A stretch of 64,000 nucleotides of DNA from CAYFUT01 sp964346395 (lineage in GTDB: Bacteria > Bacillota > Halanaerobiia > Halobacteroidales > Halobacteroidaceae): assembly GCA_964346395.1 (NCBI GenBank), contig CAYFUT010000002.1:1-64000 (forward strand). The letters run 5' to 3'. Position numbers and translations under genes: made by a program. Below are positions 1 through 9,262 of the stretch, in pieces. Position 1 is the first letter of the stretch, and every line of letters starts with the position of its first letter. The notes below the pieces were generated by a model. It had not been told where the DNA came from. It saw only the letters and a list, made by a program, of their open reading frames with translations, and searched no databases.

Positions 1-40
1 GAAAAGCACTTAAAGATAGTTTACAGTGGAACTTTATCCC

Positions 41-73
41 AGACAGTAGGCTTTTAGCCTGCTGTCTTTTTTT
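41..73 (+). terminator. Intrinsic terminator of an upstream gene
   Basis: An 11-bp perfect stem (AGACAGTAGGC / GCCTGCTGTCT) with a five-base loop is followed by a run of seven T. It probably ends a gene that lies before the window. Confidence 0.85.
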
Positions 74-216
74 ATCGGTTAGAAACTTATACTTTCAATT
101 TGATTGTGGCTTACAGCTTATAGTTCACAGTTAAAGGGCAAAGCAATCATGACTTAATATTTACAGTCTTTTTGTTGCTGTTTTTGTAAGATCACTTTTA
201 AAAGTTAGTGATTTTG

Positions 217-225
217 TGGTATAAT
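217..225 (+). promoter_or_regulatory. Extended -10 promoter for the first membrane protein
   Basis: TGGTATAAT is an extended -10 element (TGn-TATAAT). No good -35 box is seen 17 bases upstream, which fits an extended -10 promoter. It lies about 25 bases before the coding start. Confidence 0.5.
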
Positions 226-249
226 ATTCTATAAAAGGAGGATAATACA

Positions 250-675
250 ATGTTTTTTTATCTCAGGTGGATTTTGATCTTAATTGGAGTTATTTCTGCC
301 GGATATATGACACTTACCAGCGAAGGATTGCAGCAGATAGAAGCGGGGATTAGTTTTAGTCAAGTGGGGTTTATATTTATTTTTAGTGTGGTAGCAATCT
401 TGTTTATTAACACTATTCAAGTTATTAATCCCTTTAGTTCTGATGGGTGGGAGTATCCCTCCTGGACGGCTAATCCGTTTAACTTCAATCAGCCGCTGCA
501 GTTTTTTCATTTAGCGAGCTGGTTTTTTATTTTAAGCGGGTTAACCCATTTAATTATTTACTTCATTAAGTTTGTTACCCTTAGTAAATATGGTCTGTTT
601 ATATTAGCAGTAGGTTTAGGAGTTAGACTGGGAGTCTGGTTGGTTACCGTTATTTTTACCGGCAAGTTTGGCTAA
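250..675 (+). CDS. Small integral membrane protein, function unknown
   Basis: This 141-residue protein is almost entirely hydrophobic, with four likely membrane segments at about residues 4-22, 39-60, 84-108 and 114-137. A polar stretch with several Trp and Pro residues (about 62-82) lies between segments 2 and 3. The ATG start is supported by AAAGGAGG ten bases upstream. It has its own extended -10 promoter and lies just before the type II secretion operon, but that operon has a separate promoter, so a role in secretion is not shown. I do not recognise a family. Confidence 0.75.
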   Translation: MFFYLRWILILIGVISAGYMTLTSEGLQQIEAGISFSQVGFIFIFSVVAILFINTIQVINPFSSDGWEYPSWTANPFNFNQPLQFFHLASWFFILSGLTHLIIYFIKFVTLSKYGLFILAVGLGVRLGVWLVTVIFTGKFG

Positions 676-698
676 GTAGGGAAAGCAGTAAGAAAAGA

Positions 699-727
699 TT
701 GCCATTTAGCCTAATATAAGATATAAT
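699..727 (+). promoter_or_regulatory. Sigma-A promoter of the type II secretion operon
   Basis: TTGCCA and TATAAT are separated by exactly 17 bases. The -10 box ends about 31 bases before the TTG start of the first secretion gene. This is a near-consensus housekeeping promoter and the only good one seen ahead of the eleven closely spaced genes. Confidence 0.7.
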
Positions 728-758
728 GTTAATAAATAGTAGTTAAGGGAGGGTGAAT

Positions 759-1388
759 TTGAGTTATAAGCAGCTCTGGATTATAAAAGTAATTTTGTTG
801 GTTTGTTTGGGCTTAAGTTTGGCTGGCCTCGGGAGAACTAGTTACCGCGTTGTTACTAGTTTCGAGTCGGAGGATTTAAATCTAAAGGCCAGCAAGATTA
901 AAGCTAATTCAGAAGAAATTCATCCTGTTGAGGTTAAGTATCAGACAGGGGTTGAACTGTCGGAACTGCCGACTGAAGAGGAAAATAATTTTTTTACTCC
1001 TTTACAGCCGGAGTCTAGCGGTGACTCAGATAGTCAATCTGAAAACTTGGCGGAAACACTTACTGCAAAATCAGAATCAAAATCGGATCCTGAACCTGAA
1101 CCAGATCCTAAACCTGAATCTCACCCGGCCTCTGAACCTGACCCAGATTCTAATTCAGAATTTGAGATGGAAAATATTTCGTTGGCAGTAGCAGCTATTT
1201 CGGTTTATGGGTCAGGAGAGAAGAATATGGCGATTCTTAAGGATAAAACCACTAATGATATTTATTTAGTCAAGGAGGGTACTAAGGTCAACGATTATCA
1301 GGTAGTAGCTATTAGGAAAACGTCAGTAATTTTAGAGCAGGAAGAGCAAAAACTAGATTTAACCTTACCGGATGGAGATGATGAATAA
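759..1388 (+). CDS. gspC: GspC-like type II secretion inner-membrane protein
   Basis: Known role of GspC: it links the inner-membrane platform to the secretin through its periplasmic HR domain. Seen here: a short cytoplasmic start, one membrane segment (about residues 8-26), a long acidic linker rich in Pro-Glu-Asp-Ser repeats (about 85-130), and a compact C-terminal domain that could be the HR region (about 140-205). An upstream GTG at 753 overlaps the Shine-Dalgarno AAGGGAGGG (745-753). The TTG at 759 is correctly spaced, so I take it as the start. The stop overlaps the ATG of gspE. The family is poorly conserved, so the call rests on architecture and position. Confidence 0.6.
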   Translation: MSYKQLWIIKVILLVCLGLSLAGLGRTSYRVVTSFESEDLNLKASKIKANSEEIHPVEVKYQTGVELSELPTEEENNFFTPLQPESSGDSDSQSENLAETLTAKSESKSDPEPEPDPKPESHPASEPDPDSNSEFEMENISLAVAAISVYGSGEKNMAILKDKTTNDIYLVKEGTKVNDYQVVAIRKTSVILEQEEQKLDLTLPDGDDE

Positions 1389-2887
1389 TGGATCTTTATC
1401 AAATTGATCACGAATTAATAGATCTGTTTACTCTTAATTTTCTCCGCAGTCAGCGGCTGCTCCCCGTTGAGCAGACGGAAGAAAAAATAGTATTTGTTAC
1501 TGACCAACGATCGCCGCTTCCGGTTTGCGATGAGCTGCGGGTTTACTGTCAGCGGGAAGTAGAATTTGAAATAAAAGAAGAAGAATTAGTGTCGGAGTTG
1601 ATAACTGAATATCTGGCTGCTCCAGCCGATAGTGTAGAGGGGACAATTTCTGATTTGGATTCTATGGCGATGGATGAATTAACAGGGTTAGATGTAGACA
1701 ATGATGTGGAAGATTTAGAAGATTTAGCCCAGGAAGCTCCGATAATTAGATTAGTCAATCTGATTATTACCCGGGGGGTTAAGCGGGGTGCTAGTGATAT
1801 TCATATTGAACCGGCGGATGAAGAAGTAAGGGTGAGGTATAGAGTTGATGGTGTGTTATACGATACGGAAGCACCGCCGAAGGCTGTTTTACCAGCGATT
1901 ATTACCCGGATTAAGATTATGGCGGATTTGGATATTGCTGAGCGGAGATTGGCTCAAGAAGGAAGAATCAGAATCAAGGTTCAGGGGCGGGAACTAGATA
2001 TCCGGGTTTCAATCACGCCGACGTTGGAAGGTGAGTCGGCTGTTTTAAGGCTGCTGGATCGGGCGGAAGTATTATTGGATATTTCTAATTTAGGGTTTGG
2101 AGAACAGATGTTAGATAACTACTTACAGTGGGTAGATCAGCCTAACGGAATTGTTCTGGTTACGGGGCCTACCGGCAGCGGTAAAACAACTACTTTATAT
2201 GCTACCTTAAATTATTTAAAATCTTCCGAAAAAAAGATTATTACGATAGAAGACCCAGTTGAGTATCAACTAGAAGGAATTAATCAGATTCAGGTAAAGC
2301 CGGAGATAGACTTCAGCTTTGCGGAGGGGCTGCGGTCTATCTTGCGTCAGGATCCGGATATTATTATGGTTGGGGAAATTAGAGATTTAGAAACAGCAGA
2401 GATTGCTATCCAGGCGGCTTTGACCGGCCACTTAGTGCTGGCTACTTTGCATACTAATGATGCGGTTAGTACGGTTAATCGCCTGCTGGATATGGGAGTT
2501 GAGGATTATCTACTGGCTTCGACTTTAAATGGGGCTTTGGCTCAAAGGTTAGTCCGGCGGCTCTGTTCGGAATGTAAGATAAGTTATCAGCCAAAGCCGA
2601 AAGAATTAGCCAAAATCGACCGGGAAATACCGGCTGAGGTTGAACTTTACCGCTCAGTAGGCTGCGAAGCCTGCAATGATATCGGCTTTAAAGGGCGGAC
2701 AGGGATTTATGAACTATTAACTGTAGATGATGAACTAGAACGGGCCATTAATCAAGGTCGGTCGGCGGATGAAATTCAGAAGTTAGCGCGGGAGAAAGGA
2801 ATGAAGAGTTTATTTGCTGACGGCTGGCAGAAGATAAAGCAGGGAATTACAACGATTGAAGAACTGATAAGAGTAACTCGGGAGTAG
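1388..2887 (+). CDS. gspE: Type II secretion ATPase GspE
   Basis: GspE is the cytoplasmic hexameric ATPase that powers pseudopilus assembly. The 499-residue protein has the N-terminal GspE domain, a linker rich in acidic residues (about 85-120), and the catalytic core. The Walker A motif GPTGSGKTT is at about 260-268, with Asp and His boxes and the Walker B region IIMVGEIRDLETAEIA following. The four-Cys zinc site typical of GspE/PilB is intact: CxxC at 393/396 and CxxC at 426/429. The start overlaps the gspC stop (TAATG), so the two are likely coupled in translation. Length and motif order match the family closely. Confidence 0.95.
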   Translation: MDLYQIDHELIDLFTLNFLRSQRLLPVEQTEEKIVFVTDQRSPLPVCDELRVYCQREVEFEIKEEELVSELITEYLAAPADSVEGTISDLDSMAMDELTGLDVDNDVEDLEDLAQEAPIIRLVNLIITRGVKRGASDIHIEPADEEVRVRYRVDGVLYDTEAPPKAVLPAIITRIKIMADLDIAERRLAQEGRIRIKVQGRELDIRVSITPTLEGESAVLRLLDRAEVLLDISNLGFGEQMLDNYLQWVDQPNGIVLVTGPTGSGKTTTLYATLNYLKSSEKKIITIEDPVEYQLEGINQIQVKPEIDFSFAEGLRSILRQDPDIIMVGEIRDLETAEIAIQAALTGHLVLATLHTNDAVSTVNRLLDMGVEDYLLASTLNGALAQRLVRRLCSECKISYQPKPKELAKIDREIPAEVELYRSVGCEACNDIGFKGRTGIYELLTVDDELERAINQGRSADEIQKLAREKGMKSLFADGWQKIKQGITTIEELIRVTRE

Positions 2888-2904
2888 GTTAAGGAGGAGT
2901 TAAC

Positions 2905-4110
2905 ATGGGCCAATATGATTATAAAGCCCTTGCTGATGAAGGTCAAGAATTGGAAGGTACAATTGAAGCCGCTAGCCGGGAGGAAGCGCGGGAACAGTTA
3001 AGACAAGAGGAGTTTTATGTTTACAAATTAAAACAGCAGGGGGAAAAGAAGTCCAGGGATTCTTTTAATTTATTTAAGCGGAAAACTGGTGCTCTTATTT
3101 CGTTTACTAATCAGCTGGCTAATTTGTTGGCCGCTGGAATTCAATTAGGGGAAGCACTTCAGATAATTGAAAAACTTTTGGAGCCAGGAGAATTCAGACA
3201 AATAATAGCTGCTATTTACAGTGATATTAAAAGCGGCCAGAGTTTTACTGAAGCTCTGGCTGAACATCCCGATTATTTTTCTTCCAGCTATGTAAGTATG
3301 GTTAGAGCCGGCGAAGAAGGCGGTTTTTTAGCTTTAACCTGCCGCCGGCTGGCGAAAAATCTGGAGAATAGAAAAGAGTTAACTTCTTTTATTATCACTA
3401 GTTTAATTTATCCGATTATTCTGGTGGTAGTAACTGTTTTGGCGGTAGTAGTAATGTTAACTTATGTACTGCCTAAATTTGTTACTATTTATGAAAATTA
3501 CGGCGGCAGTTTACCTCTGGTAACTAAAGTGTTGCTTACCACCAGTGATTTGCTGGCAGCTTATGGGATTTATATACTATTATTATTATTTTTAATTGTA
3601 GCTGCCGGTTGGTTTTATTACCGGACGGATAAAGGCCGCCAGCAGATAGATAGTTTATTACTTAGGCTGCCTTTGTTGGGTGAATTACTTAAATTAGTTA
3701 TTGTAGCTAAGGTTACTCGCAATTTAAGTACTATGCTGGATAGCGGCGTGCCGCTGCTGGAAGCTTTGGAGTTTAGCAGGAATTTAACTCAAAATGTAGT
3801 AGTTCAGGAGACCCTTGCAGCCGCAGGAAATCAGGTGGAAAAGGGCGGTAGTTTAGCTGAAGCTTTAGGCCAACAGTCTATATTTACCGAAGCAGCAGTT
3901 CATATGATAGGGATTGGCGAACGAACGGGGGATTTAGATTCGATGTTCTTACAGATTGCAGATAATTTTGAAGGAAAGTATAGAAATAAATTAGAGCGAC
4001 TGATGAAGATTTTTGAGCCGGTGCTAATTTTGATAATGGGACTGGTAATTGGAATTATTGTTATCGCTATGCTGCTGCCGATCTTGAAAATCAATACGAT
4101 TTCTTTTTGA
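2905..4110 (+). CDS. gspF: Type II secretion platform protein GspF
   Basis: GspF is the polytopic platform protein that couples the ATPase to pseudopilin assembly. The 401-residue protein has the expected two repeated cytoplasmic T2SSF domains (about 65-190 and 265-385) and three membrane segments (about 165-190, 212-237 and 372-396). The N-terminal YDYKALADEGQELEGTIEA start is typical of GspF/PilC. AAGGAGGAG lies eight bases before the ATG. It sits between gspE and the pseudopilin genes, as in canonical gsp operons. Confidence 0.93.
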   Translation: MGQYDYKALADEGQELEGTIEAASREEAREQLRQEEFYVYKLKQQGEKKSRDSFNLFKRKTGALISFTNQLANLLAAGIQLGEALQIIEKLLEPGEFRQIIAAIYSDIKSGQSFTEALAEHPDYFSSSYVSMVRAGEEGGFLALTCRRLAKNLENRKELTSFIITSLIYPIILVVVTVLAVVVMLTYVLPKFVTIYENYGGSLPLVTKVLLTTSDLLAAYGIYILLLLFLIVAAGWFYYRTDKGRQQIDSLLLRLPLLGELLKLVIVAKVTRNLSTMLDSGVPLLEALEFSRNLTQNVVVQETLAAAGNQVEKGGSLAEALGQQSIFTEAAVHMIGIGERTGDLDSMFLQIADNFEGKYRNKLERLMKIFEPVLILIMGLVIGIIVIAMLLPILKINTISF

Positions 4111-4124
4111 TAGGAGGGAGAAAA

Positions 4125-4562
4125 ATGAGTAGATTATTGACCGAAGAAGCAGGATTTACCTTAATTGAAATTATAATTGTAGTGGTGATTATGGGGTTTT
4201 TGGCCTCCTTGGTGGGTCCGGAGCTGATGGGCCGCGTTTCCCAGAGTCGGCGGACGACAGCTAAAAATCAACTGGATTCTTTTGGGTTAGCTCTGGACAA
4301 TTACAAATTGGATACTGGGCGGTATCCAACTACCGAACAGGGACTAAAGGCTTTAATAGAAAAGCCGTCAATCCCCCCCATCCCTTCTAACTGGATTGGA
4401 TCTTATTTAGAAAAGAAGGAAATTCCAACTGATCCCTGGGGAAATGAGTATCATTACCGCTGTCCAGGCGAACATAACCCTAATAAGTATGATTTGTGGA
4501 GTCTTGGGGCTGATGGCAAACAGGGAGGCAGCGGATCCGGTGCTGATATTACTAACTGGTAA
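4125..4562 (+). CDS. gspG: Major pseudopilin GspG
   Basis: GspG is the main subunit of the secretion pseudopilus. The 145-residue precursor has a short leader ending in EEAG and the mature start FTLIEIIIVVVIMGFLASLV. The processing site is G|F and Glu-5 is present. The C-terminal half carries the GspG signature GRYPTTEQGLKALIEKP and DPWGNEYHYRCPG, ending in the glycine-rich DGKQGGSGSGADI loop that holds calcium in known GspG. The ATG at 4125 has AGGAGGG seven bases before it; a longer frame starting near 4107 lacks a ribosome site. Confidence 0.95.
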   Translation: MSRLLTEEAGFTLIEIIIVVVIMGFLASLVGPELMGRVSQSRRTTAKNQLDSFGLALDNYKLDTGRYPTTEQGLKALIEKPSIPPIPSNWIGSYLEKKEIPTDPWGNEYHYRCPGEHNPNKYDLWSLGADGKQGGSGSGADITNW

Positions 4563-4977
4563 GCAGGGTTTTACGTTAATCGAGATCCTAATTTCTGTCG
4601 TCTTAATTGGGATTATAGTAAGCTTTACGGTGCCTTCCTTCAATCAGCTTTTAGTTTCCATTACCGGAGATACTACTGGGCGGCAGTTAACTAGTAATCT
4701 AGAAAAAATAAAGACCCAGGCAGTAATTAAAGATAAGCCGCAGCAGGTTAAAATTAAGGGGGATAATTTAGTTTATACCTCTTCTTCAGGAGAGAAATTA
4801 GAATTCGGCTCCGGAATTAAGGATTTAAAGCTGGCTGACGGAGAAACAAAAATCACTTTTTTTCCTGATGGGACAAGCTCTGGGGGGAAGTTGTTGGTGA
4901 CTACAACTAGCGAAATCAAACTGGTAGTGAAAATTGAGCAAGTAACGGGCGAGATTCGACTGGAGGAAGCAGAATGA
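4540..4977 (+). CDS. gspH: Minor pseudopilin GspH
   Basis: This is a type IV pilin-like precursor with the processing motif KQG|FTLIEILISVVLIGIIVS and a beta-rich C-terminal domain typical of GspH/FimT. The frame is open from 4444, inside gspG. A GTG at 4540 preceded by AGGGAGG (4522-4528) gives a nine-residue leader (MLILLTGKQ before the G|F site) and is my preferred start; ATG at 4513 is the alternative. The gene overlaps gspG by 23 bases, and its stop overlaps the gspI start. Confidence 0.85.
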   Translation: MLILLTGKQGFTLIEILISVVLIGIIVSFTVPSFNQLLVSITGDTTGRQLTSNLEKIKTQAVIKDKPQQVKIKGDNLVYTSSSGEKLEFGSGIKDLKLADGETKITFFPDGTSSGGKLLVTTTSEIKLVVKIEQVTGEIRLEEAE

Positions 4978-5321
4978 AAGAAGAAGCCGGGTTTACTTTA
5001 CTGGAAGTTATAGTAGCTATGGTGATTTTAGGGATTGGTTTTTCTATTTTGGTGCAGGGCTTTGTAGAGGTGACCAATAGTGTCGAATTAAGCCGGGATT
5101 ATACTTATCTGGCCAGTTGGGCAGCAAGTAAGTTAAATGAACTGGCGGCCGGGGTAGAGTTAAATTACCATGGGACTTTTCTCTACCGCGGTCGGCGGTG
5201 TAGGTGGACGGTAACTGAAGAATATATAAACCAGAACTTAGTTAAGTTGAAGTTAAAAATCACCTGGCCGGGAAAGAACGGTCGGCGGAAGTATATAAAT
5301 AGTCGAGTTATTCTACGCTAG
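4974..5321 (+). CDS. gspI: Minor pseudopilin GspI
   Basis: The 115-residue precursor has leader MKEEAG and mature start FTLLEVIVAMVILGIGFSIL, with Glu-5 present. In known systems GspI forms the pseudopilus tip complex with GspJ and GspK. The short C-terminal domain and position between gspH and gspJ fit GspI. ATG overlaps the gspH stop (ATGA), which suggests coupled translation. Confidence 0.88.
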   Translation: MKEEAGFTLLEVIVAMVILGIGFSILVQGFVEVTNSVELSRDYTYLASWAASKLNELAAGVELNYHGTFLYRGRRCRWTVTEEYINQNLVKLKLKITWPGKNGRRKYINSRVILR

Positions 5322-5332
5322 GGGCGGTGTTG

Positions 5333-5890
5333 ATGAAGGAAGCAGGCTTTACCTTATTGGAAGTTTTAGTAGCTATTACTATTACGGGAGTTATTATCGG
5401 GGTGGTCTTTAGCTTGTTCCATCAAAGTTTATCCATCTGGGAGGCCAGCCAGACCCACAGTAGTTGGCAGCAGCAGTGGCGGGTTTTAGAGTCAAAATTA
5501 ACTAGCGATCTGCAGACTATTTTTGTTTCTCCTCTGGGAGAAGATGGTTTATTTATCGGGGAAGCTCAGCATTTAAAGTGGCGCCAGTTAAAAGAGGATA
5601 AGCTACAGCAAGTTGTCTATTCTTTTGATCGGCAGGCAAATAAATTAGTGAAAAAAGTGGTAGTGGACGGTCAGGTAGTAAATCAGCTTGAGTTTTTTCC
5701 GGATTTAAAGATAACGAGGGTTAAATTTAGTTTTAATCATGAGCAGGTCGGTTATTGGAAATCGAACTGGAACTACAGCAGAGAGGAGAAATTACCAACC
5801 GTAATAAAAGTAGAAGTAACGGCTGACAAAGTAATGTTACCGCCGTTAGTAATTGAAAATTTTATCGGGCGTAAATATGGGGGCAGCTAA
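5333..5890 (+). CDS. gspJ: Minor pseudopilin GspJ
   Basis: The precursor of about 185 residues begins MKEAG|FTLLEVLVAITITGVIIG, a standard class III signal with Glu-5. The larger beta-rich C-terminal domain and the place after gspI match GspJ of the tip complex. GTG at 5327 overlaps the Shine-Dalgarno GGGGCGG; the ATG at 5333 has correct spacing. It is followed almost directly by gspL. Confidence 0.88.
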   Translation: MKEAGFTLLEVLVAITITGVIIGVVFSLFHQSLSIWEASQTHSSWQQQWRVLESKLTSDLQTIFVSPLGEDGLFIGEAQHLKWRQLKEDKLQQVVYSFDRQANKLVKKVVVDGQVVNQLEFFPDLKITRVKFSFNHEQVGYWKSNWNYSREEKLPTVIKVEVTADKVMLPPLVIENFIGRKYGGS

Positions 5891-5891
5891 T

Positions 5892-7178
5892 ATGAAACAG
5901 CTAATTGATGAGGTAGGAAAAATAAAAAGTAGTATTTCGCGGTTATTTATGGGGCGAGCTACGTATTTAGTAGTCCAGGAATCAGCCTTGGAGATAGTGC
6001 AGACACAAAGGCAAGGTATAATCTATAATAAAAGAGTAGCTTGCGATGAATTAACGGCCGGCTGTAAGGAAGCAGCTTATTTTCCGCGACAGGTTTCGTT
6101 AGTCCTACCATCGACGCGGATTTTTACCCGGGTAATAGATCTGCCGGCGGAAGCAAAAACTAGATTAGAAGAAATTATTGGCCTAAAGTTTTTAGATGAT
6201 TTACCGTGTAGCCGGGAAGAGGTTTATTACAGTTATTATCCTGCTATTACTGGTGAGGAACGGTTGAAAGTTATTTTGTTTGCTGTAGAAAAGAATTATT
6301 TAGATAGATTATGCGGGTTATGTAAAGAACACCAATTAACAGTAACTGGAATAATCCCCGCCGGTTTGATTTATTATCTATATTATTCTTCTTCTGCTAG
6401 TGAGCAGCCAAATTTATATATTGATGAAGTAGGGGATTATTATCAGTATACTTTTTTAACTACTGATGATATTTATCTGCGGGCTAGCTGGAAGCAGGAT
6501 CTGGCAGCTGTGGTCTCTTATTTAGGTGAGGAGCATAATCTGGAAGTTTCTCCGCCCAAAGAAGAGTTAGAAATTAAAACTTGGGTTAAAAAGAGAGATT
6601 GGGTTCAGTTTAATCAACTGGACGCTGAAGAATTTTGGGCGTCGGCTGCTGAAACCCGCAAACTACTTGGAGGAAGAGAGTTTATAGATATTTCCAGCCA
6701 GTTCAGACAACAGCAATGGTGGCAGATTGGAATAGTAGGTGTTTTATTGCTGGTGACTATGTTATTAAATTTCGGTCTTCACTGGAAACTAGAACAGCAG
6801 AAATTAAATACCTTACAGCAGAAGCTAGCTGCTGTAGAGCCGGTAGTTAAGAAAGTAAATCAGCTGCGGAAAGAAACACGACAGCTTCAGCAGGAGACAC
6901 AAGCATTAGAGAAAATAATTAAGCCTCGGCAGGGTTACTTACCCTGGACTAAGGAATTAGGGGAAGTGTTAGGAGCTAAAGTAGTTATCGAACAGCTAAA
7001 TTTTAATGGGGGGGAGCTTACTTTACTAGCGGGAACAGCTCCTTCGGCCAATGAAGTAATAACTAAGTTGGAAGAATCATCATATTTTAAAAACTTAAGC
7101 TTTAACGGCAGTATTGTAACTCAGAATAATCGGGAAAGATTTAGGATTGTAGGTGAGTTAGCCAATGCAGCTGAGTAA
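5892..7178 (+). CDS. gspL: GspL: fused PilM-like and PilN-like secretion platform protein
   Basis: GspL binds GspE and GspM at the inner membrane. The roughly 428-residue protein has a cytoplasmic actin-like (PilM-type) domain (about 10-265), one membrane segment (about 278-296), a coiled coil rich in Gln/Lys/Glu (about 298-345), and a periplasmic ferredoxin-like PilN-type domain to the end. ATG at 5892 is the most likely start because it follows the gspJ stop at once; ATG at 5877 and a TTG at 5853 are also in frame. It overlaps gspM by 14 bases. Confidence 0.85.
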   Translation: MKQLIDEVGKIKSSISRLFMGRATYLVVQESALEIVQTQRQGIIYNKRVACDELTAGCKEAAYFPRQVSLVLPSTRIFTRVIDLPAEAKTRLEEIIGLKFLDDLPCSREEVYYSYYPAITGEERLKVILFAVEKNYLDRLCGLCKEHQLTVTGIIPAGLIYYLYYSSSASEQPNLYIDEVGDYYQYTFLTTDDIYLRASWKQDLAAVVSYLGEEHNLEVSPPKEELEIKTWVKKRDWVQFNQLDAEEFWASAAETRKLLGGREFIDISSQFRQQQWWQIGIVGVLLLVTMLLNFGLHWKLEQQKLNTLQQKLAAVEPVVKKVNQLRKETRQLQQETQALEKIIKPRQGYLPWTKELGEVLGAKVVIEQLNFNGGELTLLAGTAPSANEVITKLEESSYFKNLSFNGSIVTQNNRERFRIVGELANAAE

Positions 7179-7725
7179 GAGAGAAATAAGGTTATTGATT
7201 GTGGCGGTGGTCATTGTCATTAGTGGTTCTCTCTTAAAGTGGGGACTTTTGCCGGCCGTTGATTCTTATCAAAGCCTTCAGGATCAAATAACTGCGGCTC
7301 AACAGAAGCTGGCTGAGAAAAAACGGTTATTAAAAAAAGTGGAGCAGTATAAAACTAACCTGGCGCAGGCAAAGGGCAAGGTAACAGCTCAAAAAAAGCT
7401 GTTGTTTACAGGTAGCTTAGATCAGGTACAAATAAAAGGGTTAAATATTCTAGAGCAGGAAATCAGAAAGAGCAATTTAGAAGTGCAGAATAAAAACATC
7501 CAGGTGAGAAAGAAAAAGAACCAGAAAGTTAACTTAATAGCTTATAATTTTACTCTTGATGGAAAATATAAGGATTTAATTAGTTTCTTAGGGGATATAA
7601 CCAGGCAAAATAAATATTTTTTAGTAGAAAAATTAAGTGTTAATAGTAGAATTCAGAGGAGAGATAATTTGAGAATTAATATTAAGTGCACAATTATTAG
7701 CAAAGAAGGTGATGCGGATGAATAA
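7165..7725 (+). CDS. gspM: GspM (PilO-like) secretion platform protein
   Basis: GspM partners GspL. The 186-residue protein has a short cytoplasmic start, one membrane segment (about 8-27), a coiled coil (about 32-75) and a small periplasmic ferredoxin-like domain. This is the usual GspM/PilO plan. The start lies inside the end of gspL and the stop inside the start of gspD, both in other frames. The sequence is too diverged to call from motifs alone; position makes it secure. Confidence 0.82.
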   Translation: MQLSKREIRLLIVAVVIVISGSLLKWGLLPAVDSYQSLQDQITAAQQKLAEKKRLLKKVEQYKTNLAQAKGKVTAQKKLLFTGSLDQVQIKGLNILEQEIRKSNLEVQNKNIQVRKKKNQKVNLIAYNFTLDGKYKDLISFLGDITRQNKYFLVEKLSVNSRIQRRDNLRINIKCTIISKEGDADE

Positions 7726-9241
7726 GCGAAAGCTGTCGGTGATTTTATTATTGGTGTTATTAGCTTTAGTGGCTAGTTTGCCGATTGAAGCTGAAGAAGA
7801 CCTGGTAAGTTTAAAGGTAAGAGAGATTGATATTAAAGAGGTATTGGTAATGCTTACTGAACAGAGCAATATTAATTTGGTACCTGAGGAAGACTTACGG
7901 GGTAAAGTAACGCTTAATTTAAAGGAAGTCAAGATAGAAGAAGCTCTTCAGATACTGACTAAAACGCATAATTATCAGTTTAAAAAAACGATGAGCAGGA
8001 CATATGTTGTTAGTCAGGCGCCGAATAATAATTTAAGTATCTCGGTAATAGAAGGCAAGGTAACTATGGTAGCTGAAAATGTTAACTTAGGTGAAGTGCT
8101 GCGCTCTATTTCTAAATTGAGTAATCTTAATATAATATTATTTGGCAGAATGAAGACAAGGGTTAATCTAAAATTAGATGATATTGAGGTAGAAAAATCT
8201 CTAAAGCTTATTCTGTCTGGCAGCAGATATACTTATAAGAAAAAGAAAGATGTTTATCTAGTGGGCGAAAAAAATTCTAATAGTCCTGCCGCTTCTTTAT
8301 TAACTAGCAATGAGTTGATTTCGCTGGAGTATCTTCAGGCAGAAAAGGTGCCTAAAATGCTCCCCAGCAGTATCCCAGATTCGATTATTAAAGTAATTAG
8401 CGAGCAGAACGCTATTATGGTGACAGGAACTCAAGCTGATATAGATAAAGTGAAGGCTTATGTTGATGAGATTGACCAAAAGGTTCCCCAGGTGGTAGTA
8501 GAGGCGTTAATTATTGATATTTCTTATAAAAAGAGTAATAAGCCCCTTTTAAATATAGAAAGTCAAGAGAATAATATTAGCCAGGGAACAATCTTTGACA
8601 GCAGTTTAGGCAAAATCACCTATAATTCAATTACTAAACTACCGCAAGAATTTTATGTTAAACTTCAGTCAATGATTGAACAGGGAGAGGCTTCAGTCAA
8701 GGCTAATCCTAACTTAACTACTTTAAATGGTAGGAAAGCTAATATAGAAGTTTCTGATGTTACCTATTATGAAGTTACAAAAGAAGATGAAGACGGACAG
8801 CAGCAATCTAAATATGAAAGCCTGGACGTTGGAGTTAATTTACAGGTTACCCCTTGGGTCAGCAGTGCGGGAACAATTACTTTGGAATTGAAACCGGAAG
8901 TAAGCAGTCCGAGTACTAAAGCAGGAGCAGGAGAAACGGAAGGCCCCCCGGATATAATTCGCCGTCAGGCAAGTACGACAGTCAGGGTAAAGGACGGACA
9001 GACAATTGTATTGGGGGGGTTAATGCGGGATAATAAATCTAAAACTATCTCTAAAGTGCCGCTTCTTGGTGATATTCCTCTGCTGGGCAAGTTGTTTAGA
9101 AATAAAGAATCTACTGTGGATAAAACAGAGCTAGTAATGTATATCACTCCCCGAATTATAAAGAATAATGAGGCAGACCAGGCTAAGATGAAGCGGATGC
9201 TGGAAAAAGCAGATGAAATAACAGGTGAAGAAAATGATTAA
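7718..9241 (+). CDS. gspD: Type II secretin GspD, outer-membrane pore
   Basis: GspD forms the outer-membrane channel. The roughly 507-residue protein has a signal peptide (about 1-24), N-terminal secretin N0/N1-type domains (about 30-190), an N-domain with the VSVDY-like pattern replaced by IIKVISEQNAIMVTGTQADI (about 220-245), and the C-terminal secretin barrel (about 255-490). The secretin signature VPLLGDIPLLGKLF and TELVMYITPRII are present. ATG at 7718 has AAGAAGG eight bases before it. No pilotin gene was recognised nearby. A secretin is strong evidence for an outer membrane. Confidence 0.95.
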   Translation: MNKRKLSVILLLVLLALVASLPIEAEEDLVSLKVREIDIKEVLVMLTEQSNINLVPEEDLRGKVTLNLKEVKIEEALQILTKTHNYQFKKTMSRTYVVSQAPNNNLSISVIEGKVTMVAENVNLGEVLRSISKLSNLNIILFGRMKTRVNLKLDDIEVEKSLKLILSGSRYTYKKKKDVYLVGEKNSNSPAASLLTSNELISLEYLQAEKVPKMLPSSIPDSIIKVISEQNAIMVTGTQADIDKVKAYVDEIDQKVPQVVVEALIIDISYKKSNKPLLNIESQENNISQGTIFDSSLGKITYNSITKLPQEFYVKLQSMIEQGEASVKANPNLTTLNGRKANIEVSDVTYYEVTKEDEDGQQQSKYESLDVGVNLQVTPWVSSAGTITLELKPEVSSPSTKAGAGETEGPPDIIRRQASTTVRVKDGQTIVLGGLMRDNKSKTISKVPLLGDIPLLGKLFRNKESTVDKTELVMYITPRIIKNNEADQAKMKRMLEKADEITGEEND

Positions 9242-9262
9242 TGTTTAGTAAGGAGCGGAAAC

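Noticed and set aside
753..758. GTG at 753 as the gspC start
   Set aside because: It overlaps the AAGGGAGGG ribosome site; the TTG at 759 is correctly spaced.
928..1191. Alternative frame inside gspC
   Set aside because: It arises from the Pro-Glu-Asp repeat codons of the gspC linker read one base off; no ribosome site.
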